Below, piece by piece: positions 38,846-48,006 of a stretch of DNA of 64,000 nucleotides. Each line of letters opens with the position of its first letter. Positions within the stretch are counted from its first letter, which is position 1. Source of the DNA: Virgibacillus_F necropolis_A (lineage in GTDB: Bacteria; Bacillota; Bacilli; Bacillales; Amphibacillaceae). The notes beneath the pieces were generated by a model. It saw nothing but the letters and a program-made list of their open reading frames with translations, searched no databases and was not told the DNA's origin. The stretch lies in NCBI RefSeq assembly GCF_044793635.1, contig NZ_CP084992.1, positions 3,348,001 through 3,412,000 of the forward strand, read 5' to 3'. The position numbers and the translations under genes are program-made.

Positions 38846-39277
38846 TTTGACTATTTAATATAAATTAGAAGTTATTAGATGAGCTCGTGAACAGAACATA
38901 TGTTAGAAATACATCAAACTAAAAAAGCACTCAAACGCTATACTAAATACGAAAAGAGCAGGCATCCCACTAGTGAAATTTATAGGTGGAATACCTGTTT
39001 TTAACTACTAGAAGAGAGATGGTTTTATTCTACTTACACCATGTATGAACTAGCGAAATCGTTTGAGATGTCTCCTTGCTACTATGCTGAAACATATCAA
39101 ACCTTTGAAATGATCAAATTTTGAGGATAGGAGTGTAAGTTGAGAACAAAGACATGTCGGTTAAATACTGGATCATTAGTTATCATCACAGAGTCGTTGA
39201 ATGTTATCAGGAATTTTGGAGCAACTACTTGCCTTAATAAATTAATTATGCCTACTATTAAAAATTTCACCACCCAC
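38846..39277. other. intergenic region with possible gene debris
   Basis: About 430 bp without a full gene. A 34-codon frame at 38900-39004 (Lys/Arg-rich, beginning MLEIHQTKKALKRYTKYEK) and a second short stretch ending near 39124 (MYELAKSFEMSPCYYAETYQTFEMIKF) look protein-like but lack ribosome sites. They may be remnants of a small phage-type gene, marking the right edge of the defence-like island. Confidence 0.35.
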
Positions 39278-39306
39278 AAAAAAATGCAACCAGAACCTGA
39301 TTGCAT
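39278..39306 (-). terminator. Rho-independent terminator of the CHRD gene
   Basis: ATGCAACCAG and CTGATTGCAT (one mismatch, 3-nt loop) form a hairpin. On the minus strand it is followed by seven T residues, 45 bp after the CHRD stop codon. Confidence 0.75.
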
Positions 39307-39349
39307 ATTGACTTATTACTGATAGAATTTTTTATCCTCGTATTTCTTT

Positions 39350-39763
39350 TCAATAAGGCATTATCTGCCCGCGGATTTCACCGTCAGGGTTTTGCGCGGT
39401 ATGTGCGTTGACATATGTTTCTCCATCTTTCATAAGGTCTAATAAGGTGGAGAGCGATCTTCCCTTTAAGGGGCCGACAAGATCTTTTTCGGTAATGATA
39501 CCTTCTACGACTCCATTTTTAACACTGATATCAGGGTCAGCTGGGCCGAATAGAAAGACAACAACAGGACCGTTCACTCCTCTTCGGCCAATATGAATAT
39601 GCGCCTGAATAAAATTAGCGAGATTATTTACGGTTAATTGATATCTAATTTCTTTTTCATCCCTCCTTACTTTAAACTTCACGAAGCCGTCAGCATTCGT
39701 GCGAACAGGCGGGACTTCTTCAGATCCTCTTAACTTAGCAACAAATAGTTGGTTATTATACAT
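39350..39763 (-). CDS. CHRD-domain protein
   Basis: This 137-aa protein is made almost only of one CHRD domain, the beta-rich module first named in chordin. It begins FVAKLRGSEEVPPVRTNADGF, has the HIHIG motif mid-domain, and ends TAQNPDGEIRGQIMPY, the domain's C-terminal signature. It has no signal peptide, unlike many CHRD proteins, so its location is uncertain. In Bacillaceae such proteins are usually stand-alone, spore- or envelope-associated candidates of unknown role. The start ATG at 39763 has GGAGGAT-like sequence upstream. Confidence 0.88.
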   Translation of the reverse strand: MYNNQLFVAKLRGSEEVPPVRTNADGFVKFKVRRDEKEIRYQLTVNNLANFIQAHIHIGRRGVNGPVVVFLFGPADPDISVKNGVVEGIITEKDLVGPLKGRSLSTLLDLMKDGETYVNAHTAQNPDGEIRGQIMPY

Positions 39764-40025
39764 TTTTATCCTCCATTCTTATTCTGTCATATAGTGTATT
39801 TTATTTTTTAGAAAATGGTTCGCTTGTACTGATGTCACGTGGTTAACACTGAATTAAAAATACTTAAAAAACAGATTCCTAAACAGTAATCAAAAATTTT
39901 TTTAAAAAAGTTTCATCATTTATGACACCAAATCACTACTTCCTTCGATTATAGATTTAGAAAGTGTTTTTATCCGATAAAATCCGGTAGATTTCACTTT
40001 CATCTTGTAGAAGGGGGTTTTTTTC

Positions 40026-40211
40026 ATGGAACGGCAGACAATGACAGTGAAAGAGGTTGCGGATTATCTTGGGGTTCATACCGATACCATTTATGCGATG
40101 GCGAAATCCAAGCAGATTCCGCACCTGAAAATTGGAACGCGTATTTTGTTTACAAAAGAATCTATTAGCCTATGGATCCAGGATCAAGAGTACACAAACC
40201 TACGTATCTAG
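40026..40211 (+). CDS. excisionase-like helix-turn-helix protein
   Basis: This 61-aa MerR/Xis-type DNA-binding protein starts MTVKEVADYLGVHTDTIYAMAKSKQIPHLKIGTRILFTKESISLWI, the standard form of the excisionase-family HTH. It is preceded by GAAGGGGG. The stop codon TAG lies in the loop of a terminator hairpin, so transcription may often end here before the replication genes. It may regulate the module downstream or assist excision; no integrase is present in the window. Confidence 0.85.
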   Translation: MERQTMTVKEVADYLGVHTDTIYAMAKSKQIPHLKIGTRILFTKESISLWIQDQEYTNLRI

Positions 40212-40242
40212 ATGATACGTAGGTTTGTTGTGCTCTTCTTTT
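40194..40242 (+). terminator. terminator hairpin overlapping the HTH stop codon
   Basis: A perfect 15-bp stem ACAAACCTACGTATC/GATACGTAGGTTTGT (40194-40208 with 40214-40228) is followed by a T-rich tract ending TTTTTTT. It lies between the HTH gene and the DnaD-like gene and may attenuate read-through. Confidence 0.85.
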
Positions 40243-40272
40243 TTTACTTACATACCGGAAAGGGAAATGATA

Positions 40273-40986
40273 ATGAATTATATTAAAGAACTGAATGCAT
40301 TTAAGGATTGGGTACAGGTTAATGAACTTTCGGCTAACGCGACACTCTTATGGCACACGTTGATGATGATTAATAATACTACGGGATGGAAAAAACAATT
40401 TAATGCGCCGAATGCCCTGGTGGGTAATTTGTCAGGCTTATCGGTACAAAAAATAAATGAGGCTCGAAAACAGCTTATGGAACATCAGTTAATAACATGT
40501 GAAAACGGCAAAAAGGGAAAGGCACCAGTATATGGAATTATTTCATTTTTTAATACAACGGAACAATTCTCGGAACAATCTTCGGAGCAATCCCGGAACA
40601 TACTTAAACATAAACAAAAAGAAAGTAAAGTAAGAGGAAGGGAAGAAACGCGGGAAGAACAACTTGTAACTATTTATGAAGAAAATATCGGAAAGCTAAG
40701 TCCGCTTGCAAGGGATGAGTTTCATAGTTGGTTTGAAATAATTGGGGAAGGTCTGTTGCTAGAAGCAATCAAGCTGACATCCAAACATGACGGTCGAACA
40801 TTCAGCTATTTGGAGAAAATTTTACAAGAGTGGCAAGCGGCTAATATTAAAACGGTGGAGGCTTTACGTGATTGTGAAAGGCAGAAGCGGATTTCTAAAG
40901 TGAGTGCTATTCCATTCAGAAAACAACAGGCAGTTGGTAAGTTATCGGTGTTTGATGAGTTGCGGGCGGAGGCGGGATTATTATGA
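40273..40986 (+). CDS. phage-type replication initiator with DnaD-like domain
   Basis: This protein of about 237 aa has an N-terminal winged-helix region (TGWKKQFNAPNALVGNLSGLSVQKINEARKQLMEHQLI). A Ser/Gln/Glu-rich linker (about 90-130, SEQSSEQS) follows, then a DnaD/DnaB_2-like C-terminal domain with the FSYLEKILQEW motif. Start ATG 40273 (or 40267) is chosen because GGAAAGGG lies at the right distance; the open frame upstream from 40225 overlaps the terminator. It should bind an origin within this module or remodel DNA for helicase loading. It overlaps the loader gene by 4 bp. Confidence 0.82.
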   Translation: MNYIKELNAFKDWVQVNELSANATLLWHTLMMINNTTGWKKQFNAPNALVGNLSGLSVQKINEARKQLMEHQLITCENGKKGKAPVYGIISFFNTTEQFSEQSSEQSRNILKHKQKESKVRGREETREEQLVTIYEENIGKLSPLARDEFHSWFEIIGEGLLLEAIKLTSKHDGRTFSYLEKILQEWQAANIKTVEALRDCERQKRISKVSAIPFRKQQAVGKLSVFDELRAEAGLL

Positions 40987-41318
40987 ATTACGAGGAAGCG
41001 ATTACTGTATTAGAAACAATTGGGGAGCTTTATCCGAAATACGAGGTGTCGATAAGGAAAGGTCAGATGCTGGCCCCGCAGCTCATGAAAATGGATTACG
41101 CACGGGTATTGGAAAATCTATCAGACTATGTGGCGACGCATCCCTATGCACCAACGCTTGCTGAAATTGCTGCCTTTCCAGTTGAAAGCAATGAACACCT
41201 GGATAAAATAAGCGTTTGGCGTGCAGAAGCTGCAAAGGTTCCAGACGAAGTTAAGCAAAATTTCCACAAGCAAATGATTAAGCTATTAAAGGACAAAACT
41301 CATGTCACAGATCGCTAA
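40983..41318 (+). CDS. G39P-like replicative helicase loader/inhibitor
   Basis: This 111-aa protein resembles the phage SPP1 G39P family that delivers the hexameric helicase to the initiator. It contains EEAITVLETIGELYPKYEVS near the start and YVATHPYAPTLAEIAAFP in the middle. It overlaps the initiator gene (ATGA) and the helicase gene (17 bp), so the three are translationally linked. Confidence 0.8.
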   Translation: MNYEEAITVLETIGELYPKYEVSIRKGQMLAPQLMKMDYARVLENLSDYVATHPYAPTLAEIAAFPVESNEHLDKISVWRAEAAKVPDEVKQNFHKQMIKLLKDKTHVTDR

Positions 41319-42564
41319 TATGGAAGCGGAAGTATCGGTACTTGGGTCGGTGCTTCTGGATGGTACACTTTTCAGCGAATTAGACGTACAGGAAGAGCAT
41401 TTTTACCATGCGGGACATCAGCAAATTTTTAGATCGATGAAACAAGTGGCGGAGCTTGGCCAAATGATTGATTTGGTCACAGTGACGACTAATTTAGGGG
41501 ACGCTATTACACAGGTCGGTGGAACGGTTTATTTGCTTGAAATGGCAAGTTCGGTAGCTAGTACCGCAAGTATGAAACATCATGAACAGTTGATTTTCGA
41601 TGCGTACCGAAATCGAATGGCGCAAATGAGTGCCATTCAGTTTGCTGATAATCCAACAGAGGAAGGATTAGACACGTTGATCGGTCACCTTGAGACTTAC
41701 CGAGATGTGGGTATAGTCACACAAGACAAAACGACGTATGACCATTTAATCGAGATTACCGAAGAGATGTGTTTTCCAACAACCGAACAATCCGGATTCT
41801 GCACCTCTTTTCATGAATTAGACGATATGACTGGTGGATTGCAGCGTGGTGAATTGATTATTGTTGCAGCTAGACCATCTGTTGGGAAAACAGCATTTGC
41901 CCTAAATCTAGCAGCAGGTCATGCTAGAAATGGTGGATCCGCATTGATCTTTAGCTTGGAAATGGGAACGAAGCAACTTCTGCAGCGAATGGTTTCAGCA
42001 GAAGGTTACATAGACAGTCAAAAATGGCGTAACATGGCTTTTTCGGAAACAGATTATGCACATGCGATTCGAGCAATTGGTACCATTTCCGAATGGAGCT
42101 TACACCTTTATGATCAAGTGCGAACGGTCGCGGCTATTCGTTCAACCATCCGAAAAATGATGCGTGACAATCCGGGGGAAAATCATATGATTATCATTGA
42201 TTACCTACAACTGATGACACCACCCAATAAGAACGTGCGACGTGATCTAGAAATCGGCGAAATAACGCGTGAGTTGAAGATTCTCGCAGTAGAGTTACAT
42301 ATTCCAATTGTCTTACTTTCCCAGTTATCAAGGGGAGTGGAGTCACGTCAGGATAAACGTCCAATCATGTCAGACCTCAGAGAATCAGGAAATATCGAGC
42401 AAGATGCAGATGTCATTTCATTTCTCTATCGGGATGATTATTATAGCCGGGAGAGTAGAGAGAATACTAGTATGGAAGTCATTATATCGAAGCAGCGAAA
42501 TGGCCCTACTGGAACGGTAAATCTGGCATTTCATAAGGAGCACGGACGGTTTGGGAACATGTAG
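41302..42564 (+). CDS. DnaB-type replicative DNA helicase
   Basis: This 420-aa helicase has the N-terminal DnaB domain (EAEVSVLGSVLLDGTLFSEL) and the RecA-like core with Walker A ARPSVGKT, ALIFSLEMG, Walker B MIIIDYLQLM and the SDLRESGNIEQDADVI motif. It is slightly shorter than the chromosomal DnaC of Bacillus (about 450 aa), as in phage or plasmid copies. It unwinds DNA at a fork assembled by the two preceding proteins. Confidence 0.92.
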   Translation: MSQIANMEAEVSVLGSVLLDGTLFSELDVQEEHFYHAGHQQIFRSMKQVAELGQMIDLVTVTTNLGDAITQVGGTVYLLEMASSVASTASMKHHEQLIFDAYRNRMAQMSAIQFADNPTEEGLDTLIGHLETYRDVGIVTQDKTTYDHLIEITEEMCFPTTEQSGFCTSFHELDDMTGGLQRGELIIVAARPSVGKTAFALNLAAGHARNGGSALIFSLEMGTKQLLQRMVSAEGYIDSQKWRNMAFSETDYAHAIRAIGTISEWSLHLYDQVRTVAAIRSTIRKMMRDNPGENHMIIIDYLQLMTPPNKNVRRDLEIGEITRELKILAVELHIPIVLLSQLSRGVESRQDKRPIMSDLRESGNIEQDADVISFLYRDDYYSRESRENTSMEVIISKQRNGPTGTVNLAFHKEHGRFGNM

Positions 42565-42579
42565 AAGGAGATGGGCTAG

Positions 42580-42756
42580 ATGGAGAATAAGGTGTTTGTG
42601 ATGTTGAGAGATTGGTATGAAATAAGTGGAGTGATTCTATCGATGGGTGAGTTGCAGGAGAAGTTGGCTTGGAAGTGCTCAGTGGATGATGTGTTGGAAG
42701 GAGTTTATACGTTTGATGGGTATCTGAATGCGCAGCGGGAGTGCGCGGAGGTTTAG
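42580..42756 (+). CDS. small protein at the end of the replication module
   Basis: This 58-aa acidic protein begins MENKVFVMLRDWYEISGVILS and ends AQRECAEV. AGAAGGAG lies 10 bp before the ATG, which is 15 bp after the helicase stop. Short genes at this place are common in phage replication modules. No function is recognised. Confidence 0.6.
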   Translation: MENKVFVMLRDWYEISGVILSMGELQEKLAWKCSVDDVLEGVYTFDGYLNAQRECAEV

Positions 42757-43107
42757 TAAAGACACTTTTTATAAATGTTCTTATCAAAAAAACGGATGAT
42801 TTTAGTTGCGTATTCTCTCCATAACAGGGCGCATTTCTTCAATACATAGTTTCATATCTTATTTTGACATTTTTTATAAGACATGCTAACGTTAATGTAT
42901 TCAAAACGTTAAATATTTTCTTAACGAAATTAACAACGTGATAAAGGGGTTCATTTGAACATCATTTATAAAAATACTAATCCTGAAGTTGCGGTTGAAA
43001 ATGTTTAGTTGAAAATTAATCTTTTTTAAATAGAACATTGTTCAATAATTTTTAGAATGTACAGCGTTTCATAATGAAAGATATGTCAGAAATAAAGGAG
43101 AATTTTT
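42757..43107. other. intergenic region between replication module and betaine locus
   Basis: About 350 bp, AT-rich. It contains three spaced AACG(TTAA)-like words around 42891-42946 and a GAACATTGTTC palindrome at 43033-43043. I cannot tie either to a known regulator. No terminator is evident. Confidence 0.35.
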
Positions 43108-43269
43108 ATGAAGAAAAACATAGTAACATTGGGAATCGTGACGATTATATCTATTTTGTTGTTTTCTCCTCGTTCTAGAAAAGCAATCTGCGAGTCAGTG
43201 GATGGAGAGGCATTAAACAAAGCATATGAGCTGAAAAATGTTTTGTCAGATTGGAGAAAAAATCAATAG
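43108..43269 (+). CDS. small single-span membrane protein upstream of betA
   Basis: This 53-aa protein starts MKKNIVTLGIVTIISILLFS (one hydrophobic segment or uncleaved signal) and is followed by a charged tail. AAAGGAG is 7 bp before the ATG. It lies 85 bp before betA in the same direction and upstream of the inverted repeat, so it may be co-transcribed. Function unknown. Confidence 0.55.
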   Translation: MKKNIVTLGIVTIISILLFSPRSRKAICESVDGEALNKAYELKNVLSDWRKNQ

Positions 43270-43303
43270 GCACAAATTACGAGTAAACAAATCAAAGAAG
43301 GTA

Positions 43304-43332
43304 CGTCATACAAGTTATTTATTTGTATGACG
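43304..43332. promoter_or_regulatory. inverted repeat in betA leader, candidate GbsR operator
   Basis: CGTCATACAA (43304-43313) and TTGTATGACG (43323-43332) are perfect inverted arms with a 9-nt spacer, ending 21 bp before the betA start. The same half-site TCATACAA/TTGTATGA occurs as an inverted pair upstream of gbsR (48106 and 48167). In B. subtilis GbsR blocks elongation from a site downstream of the promoter; this position would suit that mode. Confidence 0.55.
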
Positions 43333-43353
43333 TTGATATGGAGGTTTAATAAT

Positions 43354-45030
43354 ATGAAAAAACACTATGATTATATTGTTGTTGGTGGAGGCAGTGCAGG
43401 ATCCATACTAGGAAGTCGCTTAAGTGAGGATGGATCAAAAAATGTTTTGATTTTAGAAGCAGGAAGAAGTGATTATCCGTGGGATCCATTTATAAACATG
43501 CCAGCAGCTTTAATGTTCCCATCTGGAAATCCTTTATATGATTGGGGTTATAAATCTGATCCTGAGCCTTATATGAACGGAAGACGTATTGCTCATGCAC
43601 GCGGTAAGGTTCTAGGTGGATCAAGTTCTATTAATGGCATGATTTATCAACGTGGAAACCCAATGGATTATGAGCGCTGGGGAGCAGATTCAGGTATGGA
43701 ATCTTGGGATTACGCACATTGCCTTCCTTACTTTAAACGCTTGGAGAATGCGATAGATTCCCCAAATGATGAATTAAGAGGTCATGATGGGCCGGTAAAA
43801 TTAACGAGAGGACCAGCTGTAAATCCATTATTTAATGCATTTTTTGAAGCAGGTGTTGAAGCTGGCTATTCACGTACACCTGATGTCAATAGCTATAAAC
43901 AAGAAGGATTCGGTCCATTCGATCGACATATTTATAAAGGAAAACGACTATCTGCATCTAATGCCTATTTAGATCCAGCTAAAAAACGAGATAACCTGGA
44001 TATCGAGACGCTTGCTTTTGTTACGAAAATCAACATTAATGGTTCAAAAGCTACTGGGGTGACGTATCGAAGAGGGAAGCATTTAAAACAAGTATATGGG
44101 GAAGAAATTGTCCTTGCAGGAGGGGCTATTAATACTCCTCAATTACTACAACTATCTGGCGTTGGGAATGAGGAGCATCTACGCGAAGTTGGTATTGATC
44201 CTATCATTAACCTGCCAGGGGTGGGCGAAAATCTACAAGATCATCTGGAAGCGTATATACAACATTCTTGTCCATTACCAGTTTCCGTACAACCTAGCTT
44301 GAATAAATTAAAAATGCCTTGGATTGGCTTGCAATGGTACATGAAAAGAAAGGGTCCTGCAGCTAGTAGTCATTTTGAAGGTGGAGGATTTATTCGTTCT
44401 AACGAAGATGTTGACTATCCAAACATTATGTATCATTTCCTTCCACTTGCCGTTCGATATGATGGTAAAAAATCAGACACAGCACATGGTTTCCAAGTAC
44501 ATGTCGGACCAATGTACTCGGATGCACGTGGATCTTTAAAGATTAAATCAAAAGACCCTTCTGAGCATCCAAGCATGGTTTATAATTATCTTTCTACTGA
44601 ACAAGATAGATCGGAATGGATAGAAGCAGTAAAAATCACACGAGAAATCATTTCTCAACCATCTTTAGCTCCATATAATTCTGGTGAGATCTCTCCAGGC
44701 CCATCTGTACAAACGGATGAGGAAATTTTAGAATGGGTAGCTAACGATGCAGAGACAGCACTTCACCCATGTGGAACAGCAAAAATGGGAGATGCCTCTG
44801 ATCCAATGTCTGTTGTAGACCCTAACACAATGAAAGTTCATGGTCTAGACAACGTTAGCGTTGTGGATGCTTCTGCTATGCCGTATGTGACAAACGGTAA
44901 TATCCATGCACCTGTTCTCATGTTAGCAGAAAGGGCAGCAGATTTAATCCGTGGCCGCAAACCACTAGATCCTATGTACGTAGATTATTATAAGCACGAT
45001 CGTTCTAACAAAGAAAAAGTTACTAATTAA
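43354..45030 (+). CDS. betA: choline dehydrogenase, GMC oxidoreductase family
   Basis: This 558-aa FAD enzyme oxidises choline to betaine aldehyde. The FAD loop is VVGGGSAGSILGSRLSE, the GMC signature is GKVLGGSSSINGMIYQRG, and the C-terminal catalytic region has HPCGTAKMG and NGNIHAPVLMLAERAADLI. Start ATG 43354 is chosen because GGAGG lies 9 bp upstream; the frame opens earlier at 43327. It is the first step of glycine betaine synthesis with betB downstream. B. subtilis uses an unrelated iron-type alcohol dehydrogenase (GbsB) for this step, so the locus is a mixed type. Confidence 0.92.
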   Translation: MKKHYDYIVVGGGSAGSILGSRLSEDGSKNVLILEAGRSDYPWDPFINMPAALMFPSGNPLYDWGYKSDPEPYMNGRRIAHARGKVLGGSSSINGMIYQRGNPMDYERWGADSGMESWDYAHCLPYFKRLENAIDSPNDELRGHDGPVKLTRGPAVNPLFNAFFEAGVEAGYSRTPDVNSYKQEGFGPFDRHIYKGKRLSASNAYLDPAKKRDNLDIETLAFVTKININGSKATGVTYRRGKHLKQVYGEEIVLAGGAINTPQLLQLSGVGNEEHLREVGIDPIINLPGVGENLQDHLEAYIQHSCPLPVSVQPSLNKLKMPWIGLQWYMKRKGPAASSHFEGGGFIRSNEDVDYPNIMYHFLPLAVRYDGKKSDTAHGFQVHVGPMYSDARGSLKIKSKDPSEHPSMVYNYLSTEQDRSEWIEAVKITREIISQPSLAPYNSGEISPGPSVQTDEEILEWVANDAETALHPCGTAKMGDASDPMSVVDPNTMKVHGLDNVSVVDASAMPYVTNGNIHAPVLMLAERAADLIRGRKPLDPMYVDYYKHDRSNKEKVTN

Positions 45031-45069
45031 CAAATGTAAATTTAAACCTAATATTGCGACATAACTGCT

Positions 45070-45395
45070 GGTTGATTTCCGCTGCTGACCGTTGCTTTCC
45101 GCGGGCACGGCTTCAGCCTCCTCGCGGAAGATCACCGCTGCGGGGTCTTCAGACTCGTGCTGTTCCCGCAGGAGTCAACGGTCCTCCGCTCCAATCAACT
45201 GCCATAATAGTGAAAGGGGCTATATAGTACTGCTTCCAGACACCATGTTAGCGAAGGAAAAACACGGAGACTCCTGCGGGAAAGCGAAGTGATGAGACCC
45301 CGCAGTGAGCGGTTTTTGCTCGCGAGGAGGCTCAGCGCAAGCCCGCGGAAAGCGTAGTGATTTTTCCGTAGCGGTCGCAGGGCAATTTATTATTT
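45070..45395. repeat. GC-rich Bacillaceae-type intergenic inverted repeat
   Basis: Two imperfect arms face each other: about 45083-45190 (GCTTTCCGCGGGCACGG, CAGCCTCCTCGCGG, GCGGGGTCTTCAG, CCCGCAGGAGTC) and about 45262-45375 (GACTCCTGCGGGA, GAGACCCCGCAG, CGCGAGGAGGCT, GCCCGCGGAAAGC). About 70 bp lies between. The GC content far exceeds that of its surroundings. I know this type of element as a dispersed repeat in many Bacillus-like genomes. It lies between betA and betB and would make a very strong hairpin in RNA. No gene is inside; the open frame across it is an artefact. Confidence 0.8.
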
Positions 45396-45459
45396 TTGTT
45401 ATATCGCAGTCTAAGGATAAATGTTAATAATATATTTTTTTACAAAGGAAGAGTGGAAA

Positions 45460-46938
45460 ATGAATATTCAAAAACAATTGATAGGTGGGAAATGGGTCCT
45501 TTCTAGTTCCAATGAGACTAGGGAAATCATAAACCCCTTTAATCAAGAAATTATTGCCGAAGTAGCAGAGGGAAACGCGGAGGATGCCAAACAGGCAATC
45601 CAAGCTGCGCGAGAGGCTTTTGACAAAGGAGAATGGTCTAGAACTCTTGCTACTGAGCGAGGGAAGTTAGTTCGTAAAATTGCCTCATTGATTGAAAGAG
45701 ATAAAGAAGAATTAGCTCGTCTTGAATCGCTTGATACGGGAAAAACAGTAGATGAAAGTCGCGATGATATGGATGGCATTGCAGATGTCTTTCATTATTA
45801 TGCTGATTTAGCAGGGAAGAATAAAGGAGAAATGATCGACTCCCCAATCCCAAATACCATTAGCAAAATCGTTCGGGAGCCTGTTGGAGTATGTGCGCAA
45901 ATTACTCCATGGAATTATCCACTTTTACAGGCATCCTGGAAACTTGCACCAGCGCTTGCAGCTGGAAATACCCTTGTAATGAAACCTAGCGAGATCACTC
46001 CGCTGACTACAATCAAAGTATTTGAGCTGATGGAAGAAGCAGGGATTCCTGCGGGAGTAACCAATTTGGTGCTTGGTGCAGGAAGTTCTGTTGGAGATGA
46101 ATTATCCAAAAATACTGCGGTAGATCTTATTTCATTTACCGGAGGAATTGAAACTGGTAAAAAAGTTATGCAAGCCGCAAGTAGCAACGTTAAGAAACTA
46201 GCCCTCGAGCTAGGCGGTAAAAATCCAAACATCATTTTTGCGGATGCGGACTTTGAAACTGCTGTAGACCAAGCCATGAACGGAGTTTTCTTTCATGCAG
46301 GACAGATTTGTTCTGCTGGAGCTCGATTGATTGTAGAAGAAAGCATCCATGATAAGTTTGTAGATGCGCTCGTCAAGAGAGTTCGCAATATTAAACTCGG
46401 TAGCGGATTTGATCAAAATACCGAAATGGGCCCTCTTATTTCAGCTGAACATCTCGAGAAAGTAGCAAACTACGTAGAAACAGGTTTGAAAGAAGGTGCC
46501 AAGCTTGCTGTTGGCGGTGGGAAACCGGAAGATGCAGCCCTTAAAGACGGGTTCTTCTATCTACCAACGGTGCTGGTAGATTGTACGACAGATATGGATG
46601 TTGTCCAGCATGAGGGATTTGGACCGGTCATTACTGTAGAGAAATTCTCCACGGAAGAAAAAGCAATCCACCTGGCCAATGATTCGGTCTATGGATTATC
46701 TGGAGGCGTATGGACCGAAGATATAGCAAAAGCAGAACGTTGTGCGGCCCAGATGCGTATGGGAACGGTATGGATTAACGATTTCAACGTCTTCTTCGCA
46801 CAGGCGCCTTGGGGTGGTTACAAACAATCCGGTATTGGGCATGAACTGGGTACCAAAGGGTTGGAAGAATACACAGAAACCAAACATATCTACCATAACA
46901 TCGACCCGCAGCCAATGAACTGGTTCGGAAAGAATTAA
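45460..46938 (+). CDS. betB: betaine-aldehyde dehydrogenase
   Basis: This 492-aa aldehyde dehydrogenase oxidises betaine aldehyde to glycine betaine with NAD(P)+. It has the catalytic Cys in FFHAGQICSAGARL, the general-base Glu in LALELGGKNPNI, and the cofactor stretch ITPWNYPLLQASWKLAPALAAGNTLVMKPSE. Start ATG 45460 follows AAGGAAGAG; the frame is open to 45421 without support. The GC-rich repeat upstream suggests separate control from betA. It is close to GbsA/BetB in length and motifs. Confidence 0.92.
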   Translation: MNIQKQLIGGKWVLSSSNETREIINPFNQEIIAEVAEGNAEDAKQAIQAAREAFDKGEWSRTLATERGKLVRKIASLIERDKEELARLESLDTGKTVDESRDDMDGIADVFHYYADLAGKNKGEMIDSPIPNTISKIVREPVGVCAQITPWNYPLLQASWKLAPALAAGNTLVMKPSEITPLTTIKVFELMEEAGIPAGVTNLVLGAGSSVGDELSKNTAVDLISFTGGIETGKKVMQAASSNVKKLALELGGKNPNIIFADADFETAVDQAMNGVFFHAGQICSAGARLIVEESIHDKFVDALVKRVRNIKLGSGFDQNTEMGPLISAEHLEKVANYVETGLKEGAKLAVGGGKPEDAALKDGFFYLPTVLVDCTTDMDVVQHEGFGPVITVEKFSTEEKAIHLANDSVYGLSGGVWTEDIAKAERCAAQMRMGTVWINDFNVFFAQAPWGGYKQSGIGHELGTKGLEEYTETKHIYHNIDPQPMNWFGKN

Positions 46939-47056
46939 AGTAATCAAAATGTGGTGGTCTTGTCACTGAAGGCAACGAGTATACGGTCCGGGGAAATTTT
47001 TGACTTTTTATCGAACGATCCATCTAATTAATATATATTGAAAAGGGGATATAACA

Positions 47057-47995
47057 ATGAATTTCAAAAATAGTAAGCTATTAATACTTGGGATAATCCT
47101 GGTAATGTTATTGACGGCCTGTGGTGGCGGTAATAGCAATAATAATGAGAACTCCGAATCATCATCTGGGAATAAATCATCGAAAGAAAAAACGATAGAT
47201 ATGGCACAAATTAATTGGGCCGAAAACATTGCGGCAACAAACATGTGGAAAGTGATTTTGGAAAACAGAGGGTATGATGTGAAATTCCACAGCCTGAATA
47301 TGGGCGTCATTATGAAAGCTTTAGAAAAAAATGATGGAAAGGAACTGGATGTGACGCTTGAAGTATGGTTGCCTGTTCAGGATAAACAGTATTATGAAAA
47401 GTATAAAGATGATGTGTTTTTCGCTGAAACAACATGGTATGACAAAGCAAAAGTAGGGCTGGTTGTACCGTCATATATGAAAAAGGTTGACAGTATCACG
47501 GATTTGAAAAAGTATCGTGAAAAATTTGAAGGTAAGATAAACGGGTTTGAATCAGGGGCAGGCACAATGCTTGTTACGGAAGATATGATCAAGGAATACG
47601 GTTTGAATTACGAACTGGTTCCAAGTTCAACACCGGCAATGTTAGGTGCTTTAAAAGAGGCAATCGACAACAAGGAGCCAATCGTCGTTCCACTTTGGAA
47701 GCCACACAGAGCATTTGCCAATATGGACCTGAAATTCCTGAAAGACCCGAAAAAAACGTATGGTGAAGTGGAGAAAATTCACTTTGCTGCACGGGAAGGG
47801 TTTAACAAAGAATTTCCGGAAGTCGCTAAATGGATGAAAAATTGGCAAATGGACGATCAGTCGATTGGTACATTAATGTCATATGTAAATAAAGCAGAAG
47901 AACCTATTGAAGGTGCAAGAAAATGGGTCAAAGAGAACCAGGACCTTATAAATAAATGGGTAGGAAGTAAAAAAGAATCAGACAGCTCTAAATAA
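47057..47995 (+). CDS. glycine betaine/proline-type ABC substrate-binding lipoprotein (orphan)
   Basis: This 312-aa OpuAC/ProX-family binding protein has lipobox LLTAC and then an Asn/Ser-rich tether. Conserved aromatic residues that cage quaternary amines are present (INWAENIAATNMWKVIL, LEVWLP, VPLWKPHRAF). No permease or ATPase gene accompanies it, so it must serve a transporter encoded elsewhere or act as a scavenger. AAAGGGG precedes the start, and a terminator follows. Position after betB suggests capture of choline or betaine as precursor or osmoprotectant. Confidence 0.88.
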   Translation: MNFKNSKLLILGIILVMLLTACGGGNSNNNENSESSSGNKSSKEKTIDMAQINWAENIAATNMWKVILENRGYDVKFHSLNMGVIMKALEKNDGKELDVTLEVWLPVQDKQYYEKYKDDVFFAETTWYDKAKVGLVVPSYMKKVDSITDLKKYREKFEGKINGFESGAGTMLVTEDMIKEYGLNYELVPSSTPAMLGALKEAIDNKEPIVVPLWKPHRAFANMDLKFLKDPKKTYGEVEKIHFAAREGFNKEFPEVAKWMKNWQMDDQSIGTLMSYVNKAEEPIEGARKWVKENQDLINKWVGSKKESDSSK

Positions 47996-48006
47996 ATTAT
48001 ACAACT

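Noticed and set aside
38900..39004. 34-codon open frame beginning MLEIHQTKK
   Set aside because: It has no ribosome site and no recognised relatives, so it is listed only as possible debris.
42891..42946. Repeated AACGTTAA-like words upstream of the betaine locus
   Set aside because: They are AT-rich and irregularly spaced, without a matching regulator; could be chance.
45092..45292. 66-codon open frame inside the GC-rich repeat
   Set aside because: It runs across both arms of an inverted repeat and has an unnatural Ser/Cys-rich composition; not a gene.
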